A stretch of DNA of 64,000 nucleotides, taken from NCBI GenBank assembly GCA_965223105.1, contig OZ244987.1, positions 1,302,001-1,366,000 of the forward strand, read 5' to 3'. This DNA is from JABDMH01 sp965223105 (lineage in GTDB: Bacteria; Bacteroidota; Bacteroidia; Chitinophagales; Saprospiraceae). The position numbers were made by a program, and so were the translations under genes. Below, in pieces: positions 45,558 through 55,363 of the stretch. How positions within the stretch are numbered: the stretch's first letter is position 1; every line of letters starts with the position of its first letter. The notes beneath the pieces were generated by a model. That model saw nothing but the letters and a program-made list of their open reading frames with translations. It had not been told where the DNA came from and ran no database searches.

Positions 45558-45896
45558 ATGAAAGGAAAATATCTGGGTGAATTTGAAGAGCTGGTCCTGC
45601 TTATTACAGCTTCACTAAACCGCACAGCTTACGCCGTCGCCGTAAAAGAAGAGATCTTGCTTCAAGCCAATCGCAGGGTCAATATTAGTGCCGTACATTC
45701 GGTATTGTACAGGTTAGAAGACAAGGGTTTTCTTACCTCAGAATTTGGGAGTGCTTCTGCCAAACGTGGCGGTAAGCGAAAAAGGATCTTCGAAGTGACA
45801 AGTGCCGGATTTGAAGCACTACAGAAGAGCAAGTCACTCAAAGAACACCTATGGAGCAATATTCCACAGCTTTCCTTTAATAGTTTTTCACTATGA
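45558..45896 (+). CDS. PadR-family transcriptional regulator
   Basis: 112 residues. The N-terminal G-E-F-E-E-L-V-L-L-I-T-A and the winged-helix block I-S-A-V-H-S-V-L-Y-R-L-E-D-K-G-F-L are PadR hallmarks; R-G-G-K-R-K-R-I-F-E-V-T-S-A-G forms the wing. It should bind DNA and probably controls its own operon. The next gene, an ABC-type permease, overlaps it by ATGA; PadR genes joined to FtsX-like permeases are common in Bacteroidota. The 220 bases upstream should hold the promoter. Confidence 0.93.
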   Translation: MKGKYLGEFEELVLLITASLNRTAYAVAVKEEILLQANRRVNISAVHSVLYRLEDKGFLTSEFGSASAKRGGKRKRIFEVTSAGFEALQKSKSLKEHLWSNIPQLSFNSFSL

Positions 45897-48562
45897 GGGA
45901 TCCCGAATCAGGACATCACCCTCCACGATTCGCAGTACGTCTACTGAGGGCTATCATTGATAAATCACTGTTTGATGATATTTACGGTGATCTGTATGAA
46001 ATTTACATTGACCGGTTATCTGAAAGGGGTAGATTTCACGCCCGGCTTTATTTCATACTTGATGTGATTGCATCTATCCGAAATTACAATCTTAGAAGAA
46101 AACACTATTCCGCAAAAGGAAATTCATTAGCCATGATAGGAAACTACTTTAAAAGCACCTTTCGAAATATTGCCAAAAACAAGACCTATACCATCCTGAA
46201 TATCCTGGGACTTGCCCTTGGTATAGCCGCTTGTTTATTTATACTGCAATACGTGTCATACGAACGAAGCTACGACCGTTTTCATGAGAATTACGAAGAC
46301 ATCTATAGGGTAACATATAAGGTTTACCGGGATGGAGAACTCAATATTGATTGTGCAGCTGCTGTACCTCGGGTGGGCCCTTTTATGAAGGAAAAAATGC
46401 CTGAGGTAATTGATTATGCGCGGGTCTATCCCATGTCGGGAATGGTTAGTTACGGCAATGTGGATTATCGAGAGCCACGCATGCACATGACTGATCCTTC
46501 TTTCCTAAAGATCTTCACCTTTCCTTTGATTGCTGGAGACCCCGAGACCGCCCTTGCAGAACCTTATGCCGTCGTTATCACAAAAGAAATCGCTCATAAG
46601 TATTTCGGTCGGGAGGATCCCATGGGGAAAATATTGAGACTAAATGGAGAGCACAATTTGGAAGTTACTGGGGTGACCGAAAATGTGCCCGATAATTCTC
46701 ACTTTAAATATGATTTTCTGGTCTCTTATGCTACCTTAAATAGTTGGAACACCAGTGATGAAGGTGAGATTTGGTCAGAAACTTCCTGGGGATGGTATGA
46801 TTTTAACACCTATGTGCAATTGCGTTCTGGTACGGATCCTGAGGATTTTAATCGCCGTTTTGATGATGCCGTAGTTGCTGAGCGTCATGAGGATTTTGAA
46901 AAATATAATTTTAAATCTGAATTTCCCTTACAACCCATTGGGGATATTCATCTCTACTCCAATTTATTGCAAGAATCCGAACCCGAAGAACAGGGAGATG
47001 GTCGGGCCGTGGAGTTGCTGACCCTCATTGCATTTTTCATTTTGGTTATAGCTTGGATCAATTACATCAATCTTTCCACTTCGAGGTCAGTTGACCGGGC
47101 CAGGGAAGTAGGTGTACGAAAGACCCTTGGAGCCAGTCGGAGACAACTGATGGGACAGTTTCTTACGGAAGCTTTTGTTCTCAATGGATTGGCATCGATA
47201 TTGGCTTTGGTCGTTGTGGCTTCTGGGATCAGATCATTTAACCATCTGACCGATTCCCGATTGGATCTCTCTTTCCTTTCTGATCCGATGTTTTGGAGTA
47301 TCATGGGAATTATTCTGATAGGAGGCACTTTCTTATCAGGAGTTTACCCGGCCATTGTATTGTCATCTTTTAATCCTGTATCAGTATTAAAAGGAAGATT
47401 GGCAAACTTCAACTCAGATGTTCTTTTGAGGAGGTCCTTGGTCCTTTTTCAGTTCGTGGCATCCATTGGTCTCATTGCCGGTACCATCATTGTCTATCAG
47501 CAGCTGCGCCATATGAGACAGCTGGATCTTGGTTTTGAGATGACCGATATGCTGGTGGTCAAGGGTCCAATGGTCCGCGGAATTGATTCACTGTTTGAGG
47601 GTAGGAATGAGTCTTTCAAACAAGAGATGAAGGCCAATGCAAAGGTGGTAGCGATCACCGGTGGAACGAATATTCCGGGAGAGGAAATATTTTGGACCAA
47701 CAGCATCAGACGACAGGATCAGCCGGAAAATGCGAATAAGATCATTTATAATGTAGCGATAGACTACGACTATTTGCCCACCTATGAGATTGATGTGATC
47801 GCCGGTCGAAACTTTGACCGGGGTCACAGGACGGATACCGGATCGGTCATGATCAATGAGGCTACCGTCAGTTACCTGGGTTTCCAATCACCTGAAATGG
47901 CCGTAAACGAAAAGGTCTTCTTTTGGGGCAGACCGTGGACCGTCATTGGTGTGGTAGAAGACTATAACCAGATGACGGCAAAGGCAGCTGTCTCTCCCTT
48001 GATCTTTCATCTCCGTCCAGCGGCTGCATCCTTTTACACGGTCAAGCTCCGGGGAGATGATTATCGGGTTGCCTTTAATAATGTCCAGAATTTATATGAA
48101 CAGTATTATCCTGGAAATGCCTTCGAATATTTCTTCTTAGATGATTTTTTCAATAGACAGTACAGCAATGATCAGAAATTTAGCCGGGTGTTTATACTTT
48201 TTTCATGTTTTGCCATTTTTGTTGCCTGTTTAGGTCTCTTTGGACTGTCAAGTTTCAACGTCCTGAAAAGATCTAAAGAAATTGGCGTACGAAAGATTCT
48301 GGGTGCCAAGGTAACTTCTATTGTGCAGTTGTTATCGAGGGAATTTCTAGTCCTTTTGATTATTGCCAACTTGATTTCCTGGCCATTGGTCTATTACACA
48401 ATGAATAAATGGTTGGAAAATTACGCAGAGCGAATCGAGATCGGGATAACCTCTCTAGCACTTGCCGGTCTTGTCGTGGTGATTGTAGCCATGTCTACGG
48501 TGAGCCTTAAGATCATTCAGGCTGCAATGGCTAATCCGGTTCAAGCGATTAAAGACGAATAA
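45893..48562 (+). CDS. FtsX/MacB-type ABC transporter permease with N-terminal prefix domain
   Basis: 889 residues. The first 80 or so form a soluble permease-prefix domain (F-D-D-I-Y-G-D-L-Y-E-I-Y). After it comes I-G-N-Y-F-K-S-T-F-R-N-I-A-K-N-K and a membrane helix, a MacB-type periplasmic domain, three helices with G-V-R-K-T-L-G-A, then a second periplasmic domain and a repeat of G-V-R-K-I-L-G-A at the C-terminal helices. No ATPase gene is adjacent. Such proteins work in efflux or envelope stress, or possibly in lipoprotein handling. It is co-transcribed with the PadR regulator. Confidence 0.93.
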   Translation: MRDPESGHHPPRFAVRLLRAIIDKSLFDDIYGDLYEIYIDRLSERGRFHARLYFILDVIASIRNYNLRRKHYSAKGNSLAMIGNYFKSTFRNIAKNKTYTILNILGLALGIAACLFILQYVSYERSYDRFHENYEDIYRVTYKVYRDGELNIDCAAAVPRVGPFMKEKMPEVIDYARVYPMSGMVSYGNVDYREPRMHMTDPSFLKIFTFPLIAGDPETALAEPYAVVITKEIAHKYFGREDPMGKILRLNGEHNLEVTGVTENVPDNSHFKYDFLVSYATLNSWNTSDEGEIWSETSWGWYDFNTYVQLRSGTDPEDFNRRFDDAVVAERHEDFEKYNFKSEFPLQPIGDIHLYSNLLQESEPEEQGDGRAVELLTLIAFFILVIAWINYINLSTSRSVDRAREVGVRKTLGASRRQLMGQFLTEAFVLNGLASILALVVVASGIRSFNHLTDSRLDLSFLSDPMFWSIMGIILIGGTFLSGVYPAIVLSSFNPVSVLKGRLANFNSDVLLRRSLVLFQFVASIGLIAGTIIVYQQLRHMRQLDLGFEMTDMLVVKGPMVRGIDSLFEGRNESFKQEMKANAKVVAITGGTNIPGEEIFWTNSIRRQDQPENANKIIYNVAIDYDYLPTYEIDVIAGRNFDRGHRTDTGSVMINEATVSYLGFQSPEMAVNEKVFFWGRPWTVIGVVEDYNQMTAKAAVSPLIFHLRPAAASFYTVKLRGDDYRVAFNNVQNLYEQYYPGNAFEYFFLDDFFNRQYSNDQKFSRVFILFSCFAIFVACLGLFGLSSFNVLKRSKEIGVRKILGAKVTSIVQLLSREFLVLLIIANLISWPLVYYTMNKWLENYAERIEIGITSLALAGLVVVIVAMSTVSLKIIQAAMANPVQAIKDE

Positions 48563-48595
48563 AAAGAAATTTCTGAAAATGTAGACACTTGTTTG

Positions 48596-50014
48596 TTACC
48601 AACGCTCGGGAATCCTTTCCCAGCCTGGTTGTACTTTTTGCATTTCTTTTTGATCATCCCTGCGAGTCAATCCGCAATCCAAATAGTTTTGGTGCAACTT
48701 AGCCAAGGCCTCCCGGTCTAACTCAACGCCAAGACCAGGACCGCTGGGTACTTGAACAGAGCCATCCTCAAATTCAAATCTTCCCTGAGTAATAACCTCA
48801 TCGATCTGCCAGGGATAGTGAGTGTCAAGAGCAGCGGTCAGAAAGGGATAGGCAGCTCCAAGGTGAACCATGGCCGCAAGCGAAATACCCAAATGACTGT
48901 TGGAATGCATGGATACCCCTCGTCCAAAAGTTTGACAAATTCGGGCCAGATCCATACAGGCCCGCATGCCACCCCAATAGTGGTGGTCGGTTAAAATGAT
49001 GTCTTCTGATCCCAAACGGATGCTACTGGGTATGTGCTCGAATGCAGTCGTACACATATTGGTAGCAAAGGGAATATCCAGAGCTGCTCTTACCGTTGCC
49101 ATGTTTTCTTGGCCCCGGACCGGATCCTCGAAGTATTCGATGATTCCTTCCATCTGCTTTCCGTACTTGATGCTGGTCTCCACCTTCCAGGCGGCATTAG
49201 GGTCGATGCGGATGGGGACTTCCGGCCCAAAGGCGTCTCGTAAGGCCTTCACAGTATCAACTTCTATCTGGGGTTCGAAAACACCACCCTTTAATTTAAG
49301 TGATTTAAAACCAAACTTTTGACACATCGACTGGGCCTGCCGGGTCAATCCCTCCGGACTACGTGCGTCAGCCTGTCGGCCTGCCATCCATCCCTTTGCG
49401 TCGGCGTCTGTCTTGAATTCCAATGGACCTCCGGCACCTTCATACTTGTAAAAGAGATACGCAGCAAATGGCACCATGTCTCGCACCTTTCCCCCCAATA
49501 AATCAACCACCGGACGATCGATGATCTTACCTATGATATCCAAACAAGCTACCTCAAGTGCTCCATATACTCTTCTAACCATGCGGATATCCCAAGGCTC
49601 TTCACCACGTTTGGCCGCCTCCTCTTCGCCAAAATGTCGCATCAACGTCAGTTTGATGTCATTGAGCTCAAAGGGATCTTTTCCAATAACCACTTCAGCA
49701 CCCTTTTCGATAGCCTCTTGATTTCGTACCCCACCATGAAACTCACTCAATCCGTAGATTCCATCACTGGTAACTACTTCTACAATAATGCGCAAGGCGT
49801 ATGGCGCATGGAGACCAGCGGCATTAAGTAAGGGAGGATCTTCAATACCGATTGGCGTGATGACGATATTTTGAATCGTGGGTCCGGCTTTTATTGCCGA
49901 TGTCGATTCAAGATTTCTTCCACTATTGAGATTGGGCATCCACGCCAATCCTGCTCCTAGACCGGCGTGCTGAATAAATTTTCTCCGGCTTGGTGTTCCG
50001 ATCTTTACTTTCAT
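48596..50014 (-). CDS. Tat-exported glucarate dehydratase-like enzyme
   Basis: 472 residues from the ATG at 50014. The longer frame to 50062 would precede the signal and is not favoured. A twin-arginine motif (S-R-R-K-F-I-Q) near residue 9 is followed by a hydrophobic stretch. Catalytic blocks match the cytoplasmic paralogue at 40636-41928: D-P-P-L-L-N-A-A-G, K-L-K-G-G, D-P-N-A-A-W, F-E-D-P-V, T-N-M-C-T-T, T-D-H-H and S-N-S-H-L-G-I-S. So the active site appears intact in an exported protein. It would dehydrate an aldarate outside the cytoplasm. It stands alone, convergent with the permease gene. Confidence 0.9.
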   Translation of the reverse strand: MKVKIGTPSRRKFIQHAGLGAGLAWMPNLNSGRNLESTSAIKAGPTIQNIVITPIGIEDPPLLNAAGLHAPYALRIIVEVVTSDGIYGLSEFHGGVRNQEAIEKGAEVVIGKDPFELNDIKLTLMRHFGEEEAAKRGEEPWDIRMVRRVYGALEVACLDIIGKIIDRPVVDLLGGKVRDMVPFAAYLFYKYEGAGGPLEFKTDADAKGWMAGRQADARSPEGLTRQAQSMCQKFGFKSLKLKGGVFEPQIEVDTVKALRDAFGPEVPIRIDPNAAWKVETSIKYGKQMEGIIEYFEDPVRGQENMATVRAALDIPFATNMCTTAFEHIPSSIRLGSEDIILTDHHYWGGMRACMDLARICQTFGRGVSMHSNSHLGISLAAMVHLGAAYPFLTAALDTHYPWQIDEVITQGRFEFEDGSVQVPSGPGLGVELDREALAKLHQNYLDCGLTRRDDQKEMQKVQPGWERIPERW

Positions 50015-50207
50015 CAGTGAAGTTATTTTGAAATAAGGTGGGTACACCGAAGGACGGTGCATCCGTCATTACATTAATTGGCATGACTCAACGCTGATCT
50101 GGGTTAGAAATCTTCAAAGGTGTCCCAGAAAAGCTTGGCTCTACATTGATTACAAGTACAATCTCGTTTAATGACATCACACTGCCTATGCAGATTTCTT
50201 TGATCTA

Positions 50208-51728
50208 CTAGGGCCGATCCCACCATACACGTGTGTCTAGACGATCCGGTCCTTGTCGTGACACTGCTTCATCCAGATTTGCCCGGTTTACGGTATATTC
50301 TGAATCCGGATAAGTCAGTCGTCGAATAAAATCTTCAGTGTCTAAATCATTGCCCGGATACGGATTTGGAGCCACATTGGGAATACCAGTTCGTCGAAAG
50401 TTTGCCCATGCTTCAGGACCATTTAACAAGGAGGCAATCCAATATTGTCCATTGATTTGCTCCATTTCTTGACCTTCAACCAGGGGATTACCGGCGATGT
50501 ATGTGTCGATGTCTTCATCAGGGATATCCGTATCGCCAGGCCAGTCGCTAAACTGCTCCATGTTGGCCCTGATCGCCATAGCATACTCCTCGTCAGCACT
50601 GCCTCCGACCCAGCCGCGGTGGATGGCCTCGGCTTTTAAGAGTAAGGTCTGGGCATAGGTCACCAGAAAGCTGGGAGCCTCAGGGCCACCAAGACGATTT
50701 CGATCGAGTTGACTGTAGTCATATAGGCTTGCCAGACCATCAGCAGTCGCCTGGTCGTTGATATTGGAAACATCAAATCCCTGAGGCATACCGATCTGGG
50801 CTTCAAAACTGCGATCGGCATTTTCTTCGGTCTGATCACCTTCTTGTTGCGCACCTATATACCTGACGGCAATTGCCACCAGGCGAGGATCATTCCTGTC
50901 CTTTAGATAATTGACAAATTCACTATCGAGATAATAAAAGGGAGCCTGACCACCATTCAAATTGGTGCCAACGGGATTACGGTAATCGGGATTGTGGCGA
51001 ACTACAGCATTGTCATCGTTGGATTGCATCAAACCTCCGTTGATTGCCCTTACCGCAAAATCCTGAGCTTTCGCTGGATCAACCTTCACCAATCGCATGG
51101 CTGCCCTTAGCATCAGTGAGTTACCCAGTTTTTTCCACTGATCGATATCTCCACCATAAAGTATGTCTTGGTCTGCAATTCGCTGATTGGCATCCAGTGC
51201 ACCAATCGACGAGGAAAGTTCATTCAGAATCGCATCATATATGCTTTCCTGTGTATCATATTTTGGAAAAGCAATGCCCTCCAAAAAGCCTTTTGCCGCT
51301 TCTGAATTGGGTACATCTCCGTAGGTGTCAGAAACCACCATCAGTGCATGAGCTTTCCAGATACGCATCATATTGACGATGTTGCTTCTTTCGGGATTTT
51401 CCTTGTTGTTTTCAATACCGTCGACCAGTTCTTTGAGAATATTCCGATAGACGTCGTTCCAGTTATTCTGGGTTTGTGATCGATTGTCCTGATTCAGGTT
51501 GGCACCGGTTCCTACACCTGTAAAGGGCGTGATCATTTGACGTACAATCGTGGTTTCATAAGTAAGGTTGCCATAAACCGGAGCACTGTTGATCACCGCG
51601 TCATTTAGTTGAAAGCTTGGATCAACTGAAGTTAACTCAACCGGATTTGTATTTAGCTCGTCAAAACCCTTGTCACAAGACAAAGTAGAGAACAAGCAGA
51701 TCGATATAAATAATATTTTGTTTTTCAT
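50208..51728 (-). CDS. SusD/RagB-like lipoprotein (SusD-like_2 type)
   Basis: 506 residues. The signal ends T-L-S-C (Cys18), followed by F-D-E-L-N-T-N-P, the usual opening of the SusD-like_2 group. The helical body contains M-R-I-W-K-A-H-A-L-M-V-V-S-D-T-Y-G-D-V-P, and the C-terminal half has P-E-A-W-A-N-F-R-R-T-G. It lies 24 bases downstream of its SusC partner. Surface capture of a nutrient is expected; the substrate is unknown. Confidence 0.95.
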   Translation of the reverse strand: MKNKILFISICLFSTLSCDKGFDELNTNPVELTSVDPSFQLNDAVINSAPVYGNLTYETTIVRQMITPFTGVGTGANLNQDNRSQTQNNWNDVYRNILKELVDGIENNKENPERSNIVNMMRIWKAHALMVVSDTYGDVPNSEAAKGFLEGIAFPKYDTQESIYDAILNELSSSIGALDANQRIADQDILYGGDIDQWKKLGNSLMLRAAMRLVKVDPAKAQDFAVRAINGGLMQSNDDNAVVRHNPDYRNPVGTNLNGGQAPFYYLDSEFVNYLKDRNDPRLVAIAVRYIGAQQEGDQTEENADRSFEAQIGMPQGFDVSNINDQATADGLASLYDYSQLDRNRLGGPEAPSFLVTYAQTLLLKAEAIHRGWVGGSADEEYAMAIRANMEQFSDWPGDTDIPDEDIDTYIAGNPLVEGQEMEQINGQYWIASLLNGPEAWANFRRTGIPNVAPNPYPGNDLDTEDFIRRLTYPDSEYTVNRANLDEAVSRQGPDRLDTRVWWDRP

Positions 51729-51752
51729 TGGATTTACTATTTGGGTCTGTGA

Positions 51753-54700
51753 TTAGAATTTAAGATTTAAGTTAAAGCCAATATTTCGTGTCACCGGGAG
51801 GCCGGTTGCCTCGAGGCCTTCGCTTGTGTCTACCAGGATTCCATTTTGATTTGGGTGGATATGAGGTACCCATTTTTTCAACACCGCGACGTTACTGGCT
51901 ACCAGGCTCAACCGTGCTCCACTGATGTACCGGTTTTCAGGAATCCATTTGGTAAAGTCATAGCCCAGGGTAATTTGTCGCAATTGCCAGGAACCGGCAT
52001 TAAATACGGATTGCTCAGACATCCGAAAACTGCGGATGGTCTCATAAAATGTCTGTACCGGAGTTTGTGTCGTGTTGATCTCTCCATTTCTATTTACACC
52101 TTCTCCGACTACAAAACCTTGCTCCCGACCTACCAGGGTCTCTTTGTCTAACCCATGACGATAAGCATTGGTATGGGTTCCAGAGATCATTTTGTGTCCC
52201 AGCTTAAAATCTATGAGGAAGGACAGGGAGACTCCTTTGTAGTCAAATTCATTTACAAACCCTCCCCACCATTTTGGTAGGGCCGACCCAAAATTAAGCT
52301 GCTCATCTGATCGTACCGGTCTTCCTGTATTTTCATCAAAAACCTGACGGCCTTGGGCATCTCTCAGATATCCCCATCCATAGAGTTGAGCCATCGGTTT
52401 GCCAACAACCTGCCTTAACTCTCCGTGAAAATCTGCATTGCCAACCCGGATGAACTGCTCATCATCTCCCACACTCTCACCTAGACTGAGCACTTCGGAG
52501 GTATTGTAGGTAGCATTGATGGATGTTGTCCATTCAAAATTTCGAGATTTGATTGGTGAGAGCGAAATAAATGTTTCAAAGCCTTCATTGCGGCTCTCAC
52601 CGGCATTGATCAGTTCGGTGCCATATCCTGAAGCATCCGAGATTTGACGACTTAGGATTTGATCTGAAGACAACTTGTTGTAATAAGAAGCTTCAAACCG
52701 GATATTTTCAAATAAAATCAGTTCGACACCAATTTCCTTCTCAGTGACCCGCATCGGTTTCAGGTTCTTATTGGGCACTGTGCCCGTATTGATGCTTCCT
52801 ACCGGTATGCCACCAAAAGACTGGGGATTGATCGAGTAGAAGAGGTTATCTGCATAGGGCGCAACATCAGTGTCGCTTCCCACTTCGGCATAAGCCAGTC
52901 TTAGCTTGCCGAAAGATAGCCATGCAGGCATGTTGGCAAAGGCGTCAGAAAAAACAAAACTTGCTGTGACGGATGGATAAAGAATACTCCGGTTTTCGGG
53001 AGAAAGAGTGGAAAACCAATCGTTTCTTACGGTGGCATTTAAGAAGAGAAAACGCTTGTAAGAAACCTCTGCTGACCCATATAACGAATTCACCTGGCGC
53101 TCAGCAATCGTATAGTCAGGGGTAACTTTGCTCGCATTCCCAATGGTATACAGCCCTCTCGTAAAAAAGAGTTCGCCCAATTCGGTATTGACATCGCTGC
53201 GTCGAAACATCTGATTACCACCGGCATTCACCACAAGACCGATGTCACCAAAATTTCGCTCGGCTCCAATCAAAAAGTCGGCATTGATCTCACGGAATCG
53301 GCGGATATCTTGAACGAACTGTCCGTTCTGAAACCCAGGTGGAGGTGATGACTGTCTTTGCGAACCATGGGGAAGGTTGTATTCCACATCTCTGGTGTAA
53401 TAATCCTGGCCGACCCGTCCTTGAAGATATAGCCAATCAGTGAAATTATAGCGAGCCGTAAGGTTGCCGTAGACCCGGTCTCGAATATTATTTTCAAATC
53501 GAGAAAGTGCAAAATATGGATTGGTTCGGTTGGTAAATCTCGAGTATTTCACTTCATCACCATTTTCATCAAATGCGTTATCTCGCAGTACATCCATCGG
53601 CATGGTGCTGGAAAGTGTATAAATGACCACTGGACTGTAGTCCTGCTCGGCAATATTTGGTGGATTCTTTCTGTCTTCGTGAGAATAGTTAATATTTCCC
53701 GACACGTTTAATTTTCCAGATCTCTGAGTAAATCCGAAATTCACCGTCTGACGATCATACTTTGATCCCGGTAGTATAACGTCGCTATTAAAATCCGATA
53801 AGGACAGACTCATACCTCCATTATCACCTCCGGTTGAGATCGTCAGTGTATTGTTCCATTCATAGCCATTTCGGTAATACTCTCGTACTTTATTGGGCTG
53901 TGCTTCATAGGGTACAACAAGTCCATCAAATAGGATGTGAGTCATACCAGGTTCGATCTTTTCACCGAAGCTCCATACTCCGGAAGTGGGACCAGGAGAG
54001 GTCGGTCTAACGCCACCTTCACCTTGTCCATATTCATATTGATAGTCGGTGAAATCCAGAGGTACGCTATTGATGTAATTGGAATTAAATTCTACTTGGA
54101 GACCCTGGCCTTCAGCTCGATTCTTGGTCGTGATCATAATGACACCGTCTTTAGCCCTTGAACCGTAGAGTGCTGAGGCTGCAGCTCCTTTTAAGATGTT
54201 CATGGAGGTGATATCGTCCGGATTAATGCTGCTGAGTCCATCTCCACTATCAGACCGTCGATTTCTTCCCACACTATTTCCGCCTCTTCTCACCCCGAAA
54301 TTGGTATTGTCAACCGGTACACCATTGATTACGATTAATGGTGAATTATTTCCACCAAAAGAAGAAACTCCCCGGATACGAATTTTACTTGAACCCTGGC
54401 TTCCCGACCCAAGACTGGTAATATTGACCCCTGCCACTTTTCCTTGCAGGACATCCATAAACTTAGAAGACCGGTTTTCAGTCAACTCATCGGGCTGCAC
54501 ACGTGAAACGGCATATCCCAGTGTTTTTTGGTCTTTTTCGATACCTAAAGCGGTTACAACGATTTCGTCTAATTGTGCAACATCGGTGCTCATAGTAATA
54601 TTGATCACCGATCTCCCTTCAATGAGGATCTCTTGCGTGTTGTAGCCGGTATAAGAAAAGACGAGCGTGGTAGCGTCGTCCGGTACATCCAAAGTGTAGC

Positions 54701-55292
54701 TGCCTTCGAAATCGGTGGCCGTCCCGATACCTGTACCTTTGACCAGTACGTTGACACCTATCAGTGCCTCACCATCTTCATCCGTTACCTTTCCGGTAAT
54801 CTCGGTCGTGGCCAGTAGCTGTGCGGCTGACTTGACGATGTTGCGGAATCTACTCCGAGTACTTCTGGTCGTGGGTTGAACAATGACATTGCTTTTTTGC
54901 TCAAGCTTATTGATCTGATCAATTTTCTTTTTCAGTTTCCTTGCAGTTTTGGTACCGCTTTTATCATCGGGAAAAATGATGATGTATTTCCGGTTAACCG
55001 ATTGATATTTTAGTCCTGTCTGTCCCAGCAGTCGTTTTATGGCAACGACCAGATCCTCACCGGCCTTAAACTCAAAATCTACTTTGATGTCCTTTAGCAT
55101 TCGGGTCTCATAGGAGAAAAACACTTGATAGGTCTCACTCATTTCGGTAAGAATTTCTACCAGTAATTTTTCCTCTGCCGTAGATTTGGCAGCAACACTT
55201 AGTTTAGGTAAGGCTATGGAGAGTAGAAGAATTAACCCCAAATATGATGAAGTATTTCGGGGTTTTAATAGGTAAAAAATGGAAGATTTCAT
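51753..55292 (-). CDS. SusC/RagA-type TonB-dependent transporter with STN signalling domain
   Basis: 1179 residues. A signal peptide (about 1-35) is followed by a secretin/TonB N-terminal (STN) domain (about 45-110) with V-D-F-E-F-K-A and Y-K/Q-S-V-N-R-K-Y-I-I-I. Then come a short linker, a carboxypeptidase-regulatory-like domain (about 165-245), a TonB-box-like V-V-T-A-L-G-I, the plug with N-I-L-K-G-A-A-A-S-A-L-Y-G-S-R, and the barrel ending N-L-N-L-K-F. The STN domain passes substrate occupancy to the FecR anti-sigma factor encoded 71 bases upstream. It is therefore both importer and sensor. Confidence 0.96.
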   Translation of the reverse strand: MKSSIFYLLKPRNTSSYLGLILLLSIALPKLSVAAKSTAEEKLLVEILTEMSETYQVFFSYETRMLKDIKVDFEFKAGEDLVVAIKRLLGQTGLKYQSVNRKYIIIFPDDKSGTKTARKLKKKIDQINKLEQKSNVIVQPTTRSTRSRFRNIVKSAAQLLATTEITGKVTDEDGEALIGVNVLVKGTGIGTATDFEGSYTLDVPDDATTLVFSYTGYNTQEILIEGRSVINITMSTDVAQLDEIVVTALGIEKDQKTLGYAVSRVQPDELTENRSSKFMDVLQGKVAGVNITSLGSGSQGSSKIRIRGVSSFGGNNSPLIVINGVPVDNTNFGVRRGGNSVGRNRRSDSGDGLSSINPDDITSMNILKGAAASALYGSRAKDGVIMITTKNRAEGQGLQVEFNSNYINSVPLDFTDYQYEYGQGEGGVRPTSPGPTSGVWSFGEKIEPGMTHILFDGLVVPYEAQPNKVREYYRNGYEWNNTLTISTGGDNGGMSLSLSDFNSDVILPGSKYDRQTVNFGFTQRSGKLNVSGNINYSHEDRKNPPNIAEQDYSPVVIYTLSSTMPMDVLRDNAFDENGDEVKYSRFTNRTNPYFALSRFENNIRDRVYGNLTARYNFTDWLYLQGRVGQDYYTRDVEYNLPHGSQRQSSPPPGFQNGQFVQDIRRFREINADFLIGAERNFGDIGLVVNAGGNQMFRRSDVNTELGELFFTRGLYTIGNASKVTPDYTIAERQVNSLYGSAEVSYKRFLFLNATVRNDWFSTLSPENRSILYPSVTASFVFSDAFANMPAWLSFGKLRLAYAEVGSDTDVAPYADNLFYSINPQSFGGIPVGSINTGTVPNKNLKPMRVTEKEIGVELILFENIRFEASYYNKLSSDQILSRQISDASGYGTELINAGESRNEGFETFISLSPIKSRNFEWTTSINATYNTSEVLSLGESVGDDEQFIRVGNADFHGELRQVVGKPMAQLYGWGYLRDAQGRQVFDENTGRPVRSDEQLNFGSALPKWWGGFVNEFDYKGVSLSFLIDFKLGHKMISGTHTNAYRHGLDKETLVGREQGFVVGEGVNRNGEINTTQTPVQTFYETIRSFRMSEQSVFNAGSWQLRQITLGYDFTKWIPENRYISGARLSLVASNVAVLKKWVPHIHPNQNGILVDTSEGLEATGLPVTRNIGFNLNLKF

Positions 55293-55363
55293 TTGGACAA
55301 AATTTTGGCTCGTTTAGTAATACAATGGTTGTCAGCTGGTTTGCATCAATTTAAAAAGTTCTA

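Noticed and set aside
50063..50207. GACGG/CCGTC hairpin near 50050-50066 as a terminator
   Set aside because: Short stem and no T run on either strand; it also overlaps the 5' side of the neighbouring gene's leader.
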